From Erysipelotrichaceae bacterium (lineage in GTDB: Bacteria; Bacillota_I; Bacilli_A; Erysipelotrichales; Erysipelotrichaceae): a stretch of DNA of 64,000 bases. The stretch is from contig JAFYHQ010000040.1 of assembly GCA_017539105.1 (NCBI GenBank), positions 62,001-126,000 of the forward strand, read 5' to 3'. Positions 42,686 to 51,173 of the stretch are shown here, one piece after another (position 1 is the first letter of the stretch; the number at the start of each line of letters is the position of its first letter). Under the pieces are notes generated by a model. That model worked only from the letters and a program-made list of their open reading frames with translations, ran no database searches and was not told the DNA's origin. The position numbers were made by a program, and so were the translations under genes.

Positions 42686-43333
42686 ATGAACTCATTTCAT
42701 TATGAATGGCTTTTAAGAATCATATGCTCGATACTGTTTGCGACGCTTATCGGTTATGAGCGGCATCGCAGTTTCAAGGAAGCAGGTGTCCGTACCCATG
42801 TCCTGGTGGCGCTGTCGACCTGTCTGTTGATGATCGTATCAAAATATGGATTTGCGGATGTAGAAAAGGTCGATGCATCACGTATCGCGGCAGGCGTCGT
42901 CTCCGGCATTTCCTTCCTGGGAGCAGGAATCATATTCGAGCGCCGGGGCAAGATCGAAGGTCTGACGACCGCTGCAGGCGTATTCGCTACCGGAGCGATC
43001 GGCATGTGCTTCGGAGCAGGTCTGTATCTTCTGGGAGTGTTCTCCGGTTTTCTGACGCTTCTTATCGTTCTGCTTTCGCCGGTCTTCAACTATAACCGTC
43101 CAAGCAACATCGTGAAGATCAGTGTCCACATGGACGCAGACGGGCTGCCGGAAAACATCGACAAATGTCTGTTAAGGCTTCAGTGCTACCACACCGAGAA
43201 TCATATCCGTTCCGATGAAGGAAACGGGTGGTATCTGGAAACTGAAATCGTTACGCATGACAACATCGTTCCGAAGGATCTGATCGCCGAACTGGAAAAG
43301 GTCAATTCCGTCCTTGATGTGAAAATCAAATGA
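42686..43333 (+). CDS. MgtC/SapB family membrane protein
   Basis: 215 residues. Four or five membrane helices in the first 140 residues contain the MgtC signatures GYERHRSFKEAGVRTHVLV and SGISFLGAGIIF, with GLTTAAGVFATGAIGMCFG in the last helices. The C-terminal 75 residues form an ACT-like cytoplasmic domain. MgtC proteins are linked to magnesium homeostasis and intracellular stress, not to transport in a simple way. Ribosome site GGCGG; the next gene starts 15 bases downstream. Confidence 0.92.
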   Translation: MNSFHYEWLLRIICSILFATLIGYERHRSFKEAGVRTHVLVALSTCLLMIVSKYGFADVEKVDASRIAAGVVSGISFLGAGIIFERRGKIEGLTTAAGVFATGAIGMCFGAGLYLLGVFSGFLTLLIVLLSPVFNYNRPSNIVKISVHMDADGLPENIDKCLLRLQCYHTENHIRSDEGNGWYLETEIVTHDNIVPKDLIAELEKVNSVLDVKIK

Positions 43334-43348
43334 TCTGTTTGAGGTAGA

Positions 43349-44191
43349 ATGATGAAAATCACTTTTTTTGGCACGACAACGCTTCTGTTCGATGATGGCA
43401 AGGATCAGATCCTGTTTGATGCCCATCTGACCCGGCCTTCATTGACGAAATACATATTCGGGAGCGAAGCAAGCGACACCGCTCTGATCGATGAAAAACT
43501 GGATCTGCATCACATCGATCGTCTGAAAGCGATCTTTGTTTCACATTCCCATCATGATCACGTGATGGATGCGCCTTATATCGCAAACCGATGCAAAGCG
43601 GCGATCTATGGAAGCTCTTCCGCATTGAATGTCGCAAGAGGCGGAAACGTTCCGGAAGAACAGCTGATCGAATTCAAAGCTGACAAAACCTATACGGTAG
43701 GAAAATATAAAATTACCGTCATTTCTTCCATCCATTCCAAACCCACGATCCTAAACAATGATCTCGGTCAGACCATCGATGAGCCGCTGGTTCAGCCTGC
43801 GCGATTGCGGGATTATAAAGAGGGCGGTTCTTATGACTTTTATGTGGAAACGGCGGATAAGACGTATATGATCCGTCCGAGTTTCAATTATATCAAGGGA
43901 CAGATGGACGGATACAAGGCAGACGTCCTGTTCCTGGGGGTTGCGGGCCTGCAGAAAGCGGATGCGGAGACGGAGAAGACTTTCTTTGAAGAAACGATCG
44001 CCAGACTCAAACCGAAGGTCGTCATTCCTTTGCATTGGGATAATTTCTTTTCTCGTTTGGATCAGCCGGTCACAGGCATGCCTCGGTTTGTGGAGAAAAC
44101 GGAAGTCGTGTTCTATAAGCTGGCACAGTACTGCGAGAAACACGATATCGATCTGATCGTCCAGGTTCCATTGACTTCCATCACGTTATAA
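43349..44191 (+). CDS. UlaG-like metallo-beta-lactamase-fold hydrolase
   Basis: 280 residues. The metal motif HSHHDHVMDA matches HxHxDH; later histidines (SIHSKPT, PLHWDNFF) complete the site. The proteins of this L-type branch act as phosphodiesterases or lactonases; substrate unknown. ATG codons at 43349 and 43352 are both possible, with GAGGTAGA just upstream. It lies 15 bases after the MgtC-like gene and ends at a terminator. Confidence 0.85.
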   Translation: MMKITFFGTTTLLFDDGKDQILFDAHLTRPSLTKYIFGSEASDTALIDEKLDLHHIDRLKAIFVSHSHHDHVMDAPYIANRCKAAIYGSSSALNVARGGNVPEEQLIEFKADKTYTVGKYKITVISSIHSKPTILNNDLGQTIDEPLVQPARLRDYKEGGSYDFYVETADKTYMIRPSFNYIKGQMDGYKADVLFLGVAGLQKADAETEKTFFEETIARLKPKVVIPLHWDNFFSRLDQPVTGMPRFVEKTEVVFYKLAQYCEKHDIDLIVQVPLTSITL

Positions 44192-44215
44192 GATCGTTTG
44201 AAATCAAAGCTGATA

Positions 44216-44246
44216 AAAGCTTCCGTAAGGAAGCTTTGTTTATGGT
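44216..44246 (+). terminator. Rho-independent terminator
   Basis: AAAGCTTCC-GTAA-GGAAGCTTT with a T-rich tail. A 97-base gene-free stretch follows up to the dehydrogenase stop codon, in which no clear feature is seen. Confidence 0.75.
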
Positions 44247-44343
44247 TGTTTTACTGCCTGTTGTTCTGATCCTTTAAGGCCCTTCTTTAAAACCTCGCCG
44301 GAAGTGAATTTATCATCAGACGGTCGTGCTTTTCTTGCCGTTA

Positions 44344-45390
44344 CTAATCAAATGTTACTACGACTCTGAATTTGTCTCCCTTGATCGCGGATTCAAACGC
44401 ATCCTTTACCTGTTCGACAGGATAGATTTCGCTGACAAACGGCTTCATGTCTACCGTTCCCTGAGAAATCATTCTGGTTGCGGTCATGAAGTCATGCGAA
44501 TTCGAGTTTGCTGTACCCATGATCCTGACGGCAGACTTATGCAGCCAGTCAGGACTGAATTCGATCGGCACATCCGGATAGAAAGAACTGTAAAGAATCA
44601 ACTTGCCGTTGTTTGCCAGACAAGCCATAGCATCCTTGACGACGGAGGCGATCGGTGTCGTATCGAATACGACCTGGGCTTTTACGCCACCGGTGATTTC
44701 TTTGATTCTCTCAACAAGATCTTCTTTGGCAGGGTTTATTCTGTATTTTGCCCCTAAATCAAGTGCCAATTGCGTACGCTCTTCATTGATATCAGAGACA
44801 ACAACCATAGCACCCTTTCTCTGAGCCAGGATGACATGCAACAGGCCCATGATACCGCAGCCGATCACGACAACGACATCACCCAGTTGAATACCACCTG
44901 TTTCAATGCTTCTTGTGACACAAGACAACGGTTCGGTGATCGTCGCTTCCACAGAAGACACATTGTCAAACTTGAAAACATTCCTCTGATTGACAACGAT
45001 ATGGGAACACAGGCCACCCATTCCGACATATGGCAGACCCTTGATCGGGGCGCTGTGATTGAAATGTTCGCAGCTCTGCTCGTTTCCCGTCTTGCATTGG
45101 TAGCATTCGTGGCAAGCCAGCATCACGCCTACCGCGACACGGTCACCGATATGATGCTCGGCCGTATTGACTTTGTCGCCCATGGCAACGATCTTGCCAA
45201 CCATCTCATGTCCGCCTACGAAAGGAAAACTGACCTTCTTGACACCGGTATAGACTCTCTGCTCCCAGGTACAGATCGCGCAAGCATCGATTTTGACTAA
45301 CACTTCTTCGTCTGTTACTTCAGGAATATCGAATTCTTCGATATGCACGTCTTTGATTCCTGAAAAGACGACAACTCTCATTTTTTCCAT
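44344..45390 (-). CDS. Zinc-dependent MDR alcohol/polyol dehydrogenase
   Basis: 348 residues of the medium-chain dehydrogenase family. Catalytic zinc residues are in DACAICTWEQ and GGHEMVG; structural zinc cysteines form CHECYQC (plus a later Cys in EQSCEH). The NAD(P) Rossmann motif is VVVIGCGIMGLLHVI, followed by VVSDINEERTQLA, where the Asp suggests NAD preference. Substrate probably a polyol, threonine or sugar phosphate (sorbitol/galactitol dehydrogenase-like). It is divergent from a class II aldolase, so a joint sugar-alcohol pathway is possible (inference). Confidence 0.88.
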   Translation of the reverse strand: MEKMRVVVFSGIKDVHIEEFDIPEVTDEEVLVKIDACAICTWEQRVYTGVKKVSFPFVGGHEMVGKIVAMGDKVNTAEHHIGDRVAVGVMLACHECYQCKTGNEQSCEHFNHSAPIKGLPYVGMGGLCSHIVVNQRNVFKFDNVSSVEATITEPLSCVTRSIETGGIQLGDVVVVIGCGIMGLLHVILAQRKGAMVVVSDINEERTQLALDLGAKYRINPAKEDLVERIKEITGGVKAQVVFDTTPIASVVKDAMACLANNGKLILYSSFYPDVPIEFSPDWLHKSAVRIMGTANSNSHDFMTATRMISQGTVDMKPFVSEIYPVEQVKDAFESAIKGDKFRVVVTFD

Positions 45391-45501
45391 AGCGATTATT
45401 CTCTTTCACCTCTTTGAGGATTATATAAAACGCAGCCTTACAAGCAAATTATATTTTATATATTGAGCTTATTCAATAACTCCTGTGATAGTGTTTCCAT
45501 A

Positions 45502-45510
45502 TGTTATAAT
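45502..45510 (+). promoter_or_regulatory. Extended -10 promoter of the aldolase gene
   Basis: TGTTATAAT (TGnTATAAT), 25 bases before the ATG at 45535. The rest of the 144-base divergent region with the dehydrogenase gene (45391-45534) is AT-rich with no clear operator. Confidence 0.55.
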
Positions 45511-45534
45511 TTCTTTATCGGGGGATCAACAATA

Positions 45535-46416
45535 ATGCTTGTTACACTTACAGAAATACTTGCCGAAGCAAAGAAGGGCAAATATGCGGTAGGAGCTTTT
45601 AATGTGCCTAATTTAGAGTCTTTGGAAGCTACGATCGCTGCTGCGGAAGAACTGAATGTTCCGGTCATCATCCAGCACGCCGAGGTTCATGAAGATATGA
45701 TTCATCTCGAGGAAATCGGGCCGATCATGGTCGATGCCGCAAAGAGAGCCAAGGTTCCGGTATGCGTCCATTACGATCATGGCGCAACCTTCGATCTGTG
45801 CGTCAAAGCCATTCAGCTGGGTTTCACCGGCATCATGAACGATGCTTCCACGAAGCCTTATGAAGATAACGTCAGAGAGACGGCCGAACTGGTCAAAATC
45901 GCTCATGCGGTCGGAGTCGGTGTCGAGGCGGAACTGGGACAGATGTTCAACTCCTCGGTTGGCGGCGGTGAAGGAAGAAGCGCGGTACAGCTCGAGAATT
46001 TCGCATCCGAAGATGACTGCTACACCAATCCTTTGCAGGCAAAAGATTTCGTTGAACGGACAGGTGTCGACTGCCTGGCTATCGCGTTCGGTACATCCCA
46101 TGGTGTATATCTGACAAAACCGGTTCTTGACCTGAACCGTATCGCGCAGATCAAGGAAGCCATCGATATTCCATTCGTCATGCATGGCGGTTCCGGCGTT
46201 TCCGATGAAGACTTCAAGGTCGCCATCAACAACGGCATCTGCAAGATCAACTATTACACTTACGGCGCAATGGCCGGTGCGGAAGCCGTCAGGAAGATGA
46301 TGGAAGAAAAAGGCGATCAGAAAGTGTTCTATCACGACATCGTTGCTGCCGGAAAAGAAGGCATCAAAGAAAACGTCAAACACGCGATGGAAGTCTTCTG
46401 TTCTCCGATTTTGTAA
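45535..46416 (+). CDS. Class II fructose-bisphosphate/ketose-phosphate aldolase
   Basis: 293 residues. Zn ligands: VHYDHGAT (His), GTSHGVY (His), FVMHGGSG (His) in the order of FbaA/GatY/KbaY enzymes. The phosphate-binding GGSGVSDEDF, the Asp in the NDASTKPYEDN segment and VGVEAELGQMF fit this family. Catalyses a zinc-dependent retro-aldol cleavage of a ketose phosphate; fructose-, tagatose- or another sugar phosphate cannot be separated. Start at 45535 is preferred over 45463 because residues before it lack the fold and a ribosome-like GGGGG lies just upstream. Confidence 0.9.
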   Translation: MLVTLTEILAEAKKGKYAVGAFNVPNLESLEATIAAAEELNVPVIIQHAEVHEDMIHLEEIGPIMVDAAKRAKVPVCVHYDHGATFDLCVKAIQLGFTGIMNDASTKPYEDNVRETAELVKIAHAVGVGVEAELGQMFNSSVGGGEGRSAVQLENFASEDDCYTNPLQAKDFVERTGVDCLAIAFGTSHGVYLTKPVLDLNRIAQIKEAIDIPFVMHGGSGVSDEDFKVAINNGICKINYYTYGAMAGAEAVRKMMEEKGDQKVFYHDIVAAGKEGIKENVKHAMEVFCSPIL

Positions 46417-46440
46417 CAGACAAGTCATTTCAGCGATACA

Positions 46441-46474
46441 AAAAAAGAAAGAAGCCGCTTCTTTCTTTTTTTAT
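46441..46474. terminator. Bidirectional terminator
   Basis: A 14-base stem (AAAAAAGAAAGAAG / CTTCTTTCTTTTTT) with a CCG loop between the aldolase gene and the convergent reductase gene. Confidence 0.85.
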
Positions 46475-46490
46475 CGTTATGTTTCTGTTT

Positions 46491-47693
46491 TTATTCCAAG
46501 CCTTCGCAGTTGATCATGATCTTGCAGTCGGAACATGGGAAGCTGCAGCATGGATGGATGTATCCCGCTGTCCTGTCGTATTGGCGTCTGTGCTCCGTGA
46601 TTTCCGGCGTATAGACTTCTCCGGAAACCAGTCTGGATCTGCACCAACCGCATTCGCCGCTTCGGCATTTCGACGGAGCTTTGATCCCCGCCCGTTCGAT
46701 CGCGACCAGGATCGGTTCATCGCAACGCATCGGAATCGTGTGTGTGAGACCGTCGTTGGTCACAACCGTCAGTTCATAGACCTTCCCCTGATGTGCTGTC
46801 AGATATTCCGCATCGCGGTCCGTCAGCCTGTATTCTCCATATGCATCGAAACGGAAGTTCTTTCTGGACAGACCCAGCTTCTCCATTTCTTTCCAGATAT
46901 AGTCATACATTCCCTGTGATCCGCACACGAATACAGAGGTATCGTTGTCCACATACTCGCTGATCAGTTCTGCGCTGATGAAACCGTGGCGGTATCCTTC
47001 TTTTTCTTCATCTGACAGGACATGGATCACATGGATCCTGCCGCATCGGTTCTGCAGTTCCTCGAGTTCTTCCTTGAACAGGATCTCTTCTTCGGTTCTG
47101 CTTCCGTAAAGAAGCGTCAGCTCGAAATCTTCCGTTCCGTCTGCGATTGCTTTGGCGAATGACAGGAATGGAGCGATTCCGCTGCCTCCCGCGATTCCTA
47201 CGATTTTCTTTGCGTCTCTGAGAGGTTCGTAGCAGAACGTCCCTTCCGGAGCCGAGATATCTATCTTCGTTCCCGCAGCAAAATTTTCATTGATATATGC
47301 GGAAGCAAATCCGTTTTTCATCGTCTTAACAACGATCTGATATTCTCCCTTCAGTGCCTGGGAAGGAGAAGAACATAGCGAATAAGGTCTTGTGAGCAGC
47401 GAATCGCCGATCTTCAGTTCCAGGCTGATATACTGGCCTGCCTGAAAATATGCCAGAGATTCTGTACCCTTTTCAGGATCCGCACGGAACGTAAACAGCT
47501 TCGCTCCATTCAGTTCTTTCACATCCGTTACAACAGTGTGCTGGACCTTCGGATGAAGATTCTTTGCGAGCCGGTTGGCGTTGTATTCATATTCAGGAAA
47601 TTCTGCCGAAGCGCTTTCGATAATCCTTCTCCGGTTGGGAATGAGCTGCGCGAATTTCTCCAATGGAACGCTTTCTAAAAATTCCTTCTTCAT
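46491..47693 (-). CDS. Ferredoxin reductase-like flavoprotein with C-terminal 2Fe-2S domain
   Basis: 400 residues. An N-terminal region of about 60 residues leads to a ferredoxin-NADP reductase-type FAD domain (RPYSLCSSPSQ, residues about 120-135) and an NAD(P) domain (KIVGIAGGSGIAPFLS, FVCGSQGMYDYI). A plant-type 2Fe-2S ferredoxin domain is at 310-400 with CRSGECGWC (CX4CX2C) and a later Cys in the HPCCSFPCSDC stretch. It moves electrons from NAD(P)H to a partner. The start at 47693 follows AGGAGG and overlaps the upstream CrtI-like gene by 4 bases, so the partner is probably that flavoprotein. Confidence 0.9.
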   Translation of the reverse strand: MKKEFLESVPLEKFAQLIPNRRRIIESASAEFPEYEYNANRLAKNLHPKVQHTVVTDVKELNGAKLFTFRADPEKGTESLAYFQAGQYISLELKIGDSLLTRPYSLCSSPSQALKGEYQIVVKTMKNGFASAYINENFAAGTKIDISAPEGTFCYEPLRDAKKIVGIAGGSGIAPFLSFAKAIADGTEDFELTLLYGSRTEEEILFKEELEELQNRCGRIHVIHVLSDEEKEGYRHGFISAELISEYVDNDTSVFVCGSQGMYDYIWKEMEKLGLSRKNFRFDAYGEYRLTDRDAEYLTAHQGKVYELTVVTNDGLTHTIPMRCDEPILVAIERAGIKAPSKCRSGECGWCRSRLVSGEVYTPEITEHRRQYDRTAGYIHPCCSFPCSDCKIMINCEGLE

Positions 47694-49228
47694 CTGCTGC
47701 CTCCTTTCACATAACCCATGATCTGGAATGCCGTCGTGTTCCCGGAAGAATACGTCGGGAAATAACCGGACAGCGAAGAACCGTGTCCTCCCACAAAGAA
47801 CAGGCCCGGAATGGTCTGCTCCATGCCGGCAGCCAGCGTCCTGGAAGACATGCCGTCCCATTTCAAGGAAGCATAGCCATAGATCGATCCCTGCGGCGAA
47901 CCCATGTATCTGGCAAACGTGACAGGGCTGGCGATCTCGATCTCCTCGATATGCTCGCGGATCTTGTAGCCCATGGCTTCTTCCGCGTTCCTGATCAGCT
48001 GATCGGCAACCTCTCGTTTTGCCTTGACATAGTCTTCTTCGCTGACGTCTGCCCAAGCATCGCCGGTATAGGAAATGGTCAGCACAAGGATCGTCGTTCC
48101 TTCCGGACTGCAGTCCGGGACAGCCATATTCAGGCAGCAGGCATCCTGCGCATATTCTTTGCCGGACCTGGTCTTTGATTCCTCGCAGATGACTTTGGAA
48201 TCTTTGGTCGAACTGATGAATGTCGTATAATCCTTGATTCCGATCTCTTCGGGCGAAGCATCCAGTCCCAGAAAAACGCTGAAAGCTCTGAAGCCGTATT
48301 CTCTGGCGTTGATCTTTTTCAATTCGAATGGCGGAACCAGTGATTTATCATCAAGCAGTTTGCCATAGACGATCTCCGGATAAGCGTTGGAAGCGATAGC
48401 GGTTGTTTCGAATCTTCTTCCGTCATCCAGTTTCACTCCGCAGATCCTGCCGTTTTCCGTCAGTACCTTTGTCACTTCTTTGTTGTAGAGGAAGGCGCAA
48501 CCCAGTTCCGCTGCCCTGTTGGCGATAGCTACGGACAGAGAGTGCGATCTTGCCTTTGGCACGAAAGCGCCATTGACGAAGTATCCGTTCACCATCATCA
48601 GATATCTGCTCGCATCCACCGTATACATATCCGTTCCCTGGTAAGGCCAGTAGGCAGACAGGATATCGATGCACTTCTGACTCATGCCGAGCGCCTCAAG
48701 GAAATCGCCCGCGGACAGAGACATGATCCTCATGAAATTGGGATGTTCATTCCTTAAGACCTCAGGATCGATCTTTCCTCTGCAGGAACCGAGATATCCG
48801 ATACCTCTGGACATGTCTTTGGCAGCCGCAAAGAACCTCTCCATCGCCTCGACATCGTCCGGACAGATTTCTGAAATGAGCTGCATGACTTTTTCTTTTC
48901 CATGAGGGAAGGTGACATCCAGTTCCTTGACGCCATCTTTCTGTACCACATAGCGGAACGCATCCTTTACTGGAAGCATCTCTACCTCGATCCCCAGTTC
49001 ATCAAAAAGATGGCCCAGTTCCCCTCTGGCTTCTCCTTCACCGAAATCAGGAATCTCGTGCAGGGAAGCATCGAACTCGAATCTTCCCCTGACAAAACTG
49101 GTCGCGGCCCCTCCCGGGAGATTGTGTTTCTCTACGACCAGAACCTTCAGACCCAGCTGTGATGCCCGGCAGGCAGTCATCAGACCTCCGTTTCCGGCGC
49201 CGATCACAATGAGATCATATTTTTCCAT
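47690..49228 (-). CDS. CrtI/RetSat-type FAD oxidoreductase
   Basis: 512 residues. The FAD Rossmann motif is IVIGAGNGGLMTACRASQLG, followed by LPGGAATSF and a C-terminal FAD region (GLFFVGGHGSSLSGYFPT, SSGNTTAFQIMG), as in phytoene desaturase, carotenoid isomerase and retinol saturase relatives. These act on polyenes or other conjugated lipids, often needing reducing equivalents. Here a reductase-ferredoxin gene is coupled directly (ATGA), pointing to a reductive reaction. There are no other carotenoid genes in the window. Substrate unknown. It follows the Hsp70-like gene by 29 bases. Confidence 0.88.
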   Translation of the reverse strand: MEKYDLIVIGAGNGGLMTACRASQLGLKVLVVEKHNLPGGAATSFVRGRFEFDASLHEIPDFGEGEARGELGHLFDELGIEVEMLPVKDAFRYVVQKDGVKELDVTFPHGKEKVMQLISEICPDDVEAMERFFAAAKDMSRGIGYLGSCRGKIDPEVLRNEHPNFMRIMSLSAGDFLEALGMSQKCIDILSAYWPYQGTDMYTVDASRYLMMVNGYFVNGAFVPKARSHSLSVAIANRAAELGCAFLYNKEVTKVLTENGRICGVKLDDGRRFETTAIASNAYPEIVYGKLLDDKSLVPPFELKKINAREYGFRAFSVFLGLDASPEEIGIKDYTTFISSTKDSKVICEESKTRSGKEYAQDACCLNMAVPDCSPEGTTILVLTISYTGDAWADVSEEDYVKAKREVADQLIRNAEEAMGYKIREHIEEIEIASPVTFARYMGSPQGSIYGYASLKWDGMSSRTLAAGMEQTIPGLFFVGGHGSSLSGYFPTYSSGNTTAFQIMGYVKGGSR

Positions 49229-49257
49229 CAGACAGTTCTCCTTATATGTCTTGTTTA

Positions 49258-51171
49258 TTAACCCAACGGGATCTCTACGACTTCCGCCATCTTGGCCAGA
49301 CAGCTTTCGATCTGAACAGAAATCTCTTTCGCCAGACGCTGGCTGATTTCTTGACTCTTTTCCTGTTCAAGTTTCTCATAGAGATTTTCTTTTACCTGTT
49401 TGGAAATGAAATCAATCCTCGCTTTCAAATAGCTTTTCGGAATGACTTTCCTGACAGGATTCGGAATATTGGAATTGAGAAGCATCTCCTGCATCTTGTC
49501 CTTGCCTAATGCCAGGATCAGCAAGGATACCACAGCACCCGCAACGATGCCCGGCAATCCGTTGGCGATCAAAGCGATGCCGCCTCCTCCGCAAAGAAGG
49601 GCAACAACGATAGAGATGGTCGCATCGATCAGCCAGGTGATCTCTTTGACCGCAAACAGGTTTTTCGCTTCCACATTGATTTCAATATCGCTCATCGATA
49701 AGAAAGAATTCAAAGATAAAGAGGAATACGGCACATTATGTCTGACACAGATCGGCATCGTATATTCTTCCAGTTCAAAAGAAACGGTCTTCAGCCATTT
49801 GGCGACCGGCTTCATCAGCAGCGCTCTTGCCTCGTTGGTATGCAGCCAGGTATCGATCTCCTCCTGCATGACCGGGTCGATGTCGGACAGTTTCTCGATC
49901 TCGCCGTTGCGCCATCTCTCGCTGATTGGCAAAGCGACATATTCCAGGATCGGCTCCACCATCGTCTCTACCGCATCGCGATAGAGATCGCTGATATGCT
50001 TCTCCACGATCTGCTCCACTGTACTGGAATCGATCAAAGCGCTGACTTCTTCCTTGAAGCCTTTCAGTTCATCATCGATCTTTCCGCACCATGCCAGACC
50101 GGAAGCGACCGAGAATTCCGGTTCCGCACAAGTAATGACAACCGCATCCTCAAACACTTCCTGACACCAGCTGCGGATGATCGCCATCTTCGAGACTCCT
50201 CCGGTCAGGAAGACCAGTTCCGGCTGTTTCTCTTTGATCGCGGCTTTCGCCTGGACCAGGCTTTCCATAAAGACTTCCTTGAAGGACCTGTCGGATAACC
50301 GTTCGACTTTCTGGTTCAATAACTGATCCGCAATCTCAGGATCGATCTTCAATACCAGCTTGATCGGTATCAGACCCTGACGGATCGAAACCGACTGGCT
50401 GCAGTCGTTCGTGCTCCAGTATTCTTCATCTGAAAAATACTTTTCTTTCAGTCTTCTTGCGGCAAAATCGCAATAGCTTCGCCAAGCTTCGCTTTCTTCG
50501 AAGATCTTACGGATCTTGCTTTCGTTCGGTGATGCTTTCAGGGATTCCTCCAGCAGGATCTCATCCATCACGCCTCCACCCAAAAAGACTTCTCCGCCTG
50601 TTTTCAGTTCCACTTCCTTGCCGCCCATGATATAGGCAAAGTCGGTCGTTGAAGATCCGATATCGACGACCAGTACCGGCTTGTTCAGGATATCGTAACC
50701 GACCTGCAGATGCTTGGACTGACATGCGGACACCAGAGCCGCTCTCGATTCGGAAATGATCTTTGTCGGTGGATATCCGGTCTTCTCAAAAATGCTTCGA
50801 TATTCCTCGCGGGCGATCTTGTCCCAGCCTGCCGGACAGCCGATATAGAAGCAGCAGTCGTCTCCTTTGATCAGTTCTCCATTCAGATACAGTTCCCCCA
50901 GCACGCCCGAGGCAAAACTTTTCACATCTTTGGCTGCTTCCGGATCCGTCAGGAAACGGCTCTTGAAACGTTCCTTCCTTTTTGTCGCATCCGGCGCGTA
51001 GCAGGCCCCTTCACCGATCAGGAGCTTTCCATCCCGAAGCAAGGCATAGGCCGTAATAAAACTCTTTGCTTCATTGATCGGAAGCACGACGGGTACAAGG
51101 TCCTTTGTCTTATCAAAGCGGGTGACCGCGCTTTCGGCATCACCCAAATCAAACCCATAGAATCGATCCAT
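49258..51171 (-). CDS. Membrane-anchored Hsp70-like ATPase
   Basis: About 637 residues. The actin/Hsp70 ATPase fold is seen in FYGFDLGDAESA (phosphate 1), PVLVVDIGSSTTDFAYIMG (phosphate 2) and LVFLTGGVSKMAIIRSW (adenosine/connect), with IGCPAGWD. A DnaK-type peptide-binding domain is not visible. Instead the C-terminal third has a hydrophobic hairpin (about 510-550, ATISIVVALLCGGGGIALIANG, LPGIVAGAVVSLLILAL) and a helical tail, so it is probably anchored. ATG at 51177 is an alternative start. Encoded right after the gene with a GrpE-like tail; the pair could be a dedicated chaperone and exchange factor. Confidence 0.8.
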   Translation of the reverse strand: MDRFYGFDLGDAESAVTRFDKTKDLVPVVLPINEAKSFITAYALLRDGKLLIGEGACYAPDATKRKERFKSRFLTDPEAAKDVKSFASGVLGELYLNGELIKGDDCCFYIGCPAGWDKIAREEYRSIFEKTGYPPTKIISESRAALVSACQSKHLQVGYDILNKPVLVVDIGSSTTDFAYIMGGKEVELKTGGEVFLGGGVMDEILLEESLKASPNESKIRKIFEESEAWRSYCDFAARRLKEKYFSDEEYWSTNDCSQSVSIRQGLIPIKLVLKIDPEIADQLLNQKVERLSDRSFKEVFMESLVQAKAAIKEKQPELVFLTGGVSKMAIIRSWCQEVFEDAVVITCAEPEFSVASGLAWCGKIDDELKGFKEEVSALIDSSTVEQIVEKHISDLYRDAVETMVEPILEYVALPISERWRNGEIEKLSDIDPVMQEEIDTWLHTNEARALLMKPVAKWLKTVSFELEEYTMPICVRHNVPYSSLSLNSFLSMSDIEINVEAKNLFAVKEITWLIDATISIVVALLCGGGGIALIANGLPGIVAGAVVSLLILALGKDKMQEMLLNSNIPNPVRKVIPKSYLKARIDFISKQVKENLYEKLEQEKSQEISQRLAKEISVQIESCLAKMAEVVEIPLG

Positions 51172-51173
51172 CG

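Noticed and set aside
44247-44343. Small gene or terminator before the dehydrogenase stop
   Set aside because: Only weak pairing (ACGG/CCGT) and no frame with a ribosome site were seen.
47694-48056. N-terminal extension of the reductase-ferredoxin protein
   Set aside because: The frame is open upstream but lies inside the CrtI-like gene. AGGAGG and an ATGA overlap place the start at 47693.
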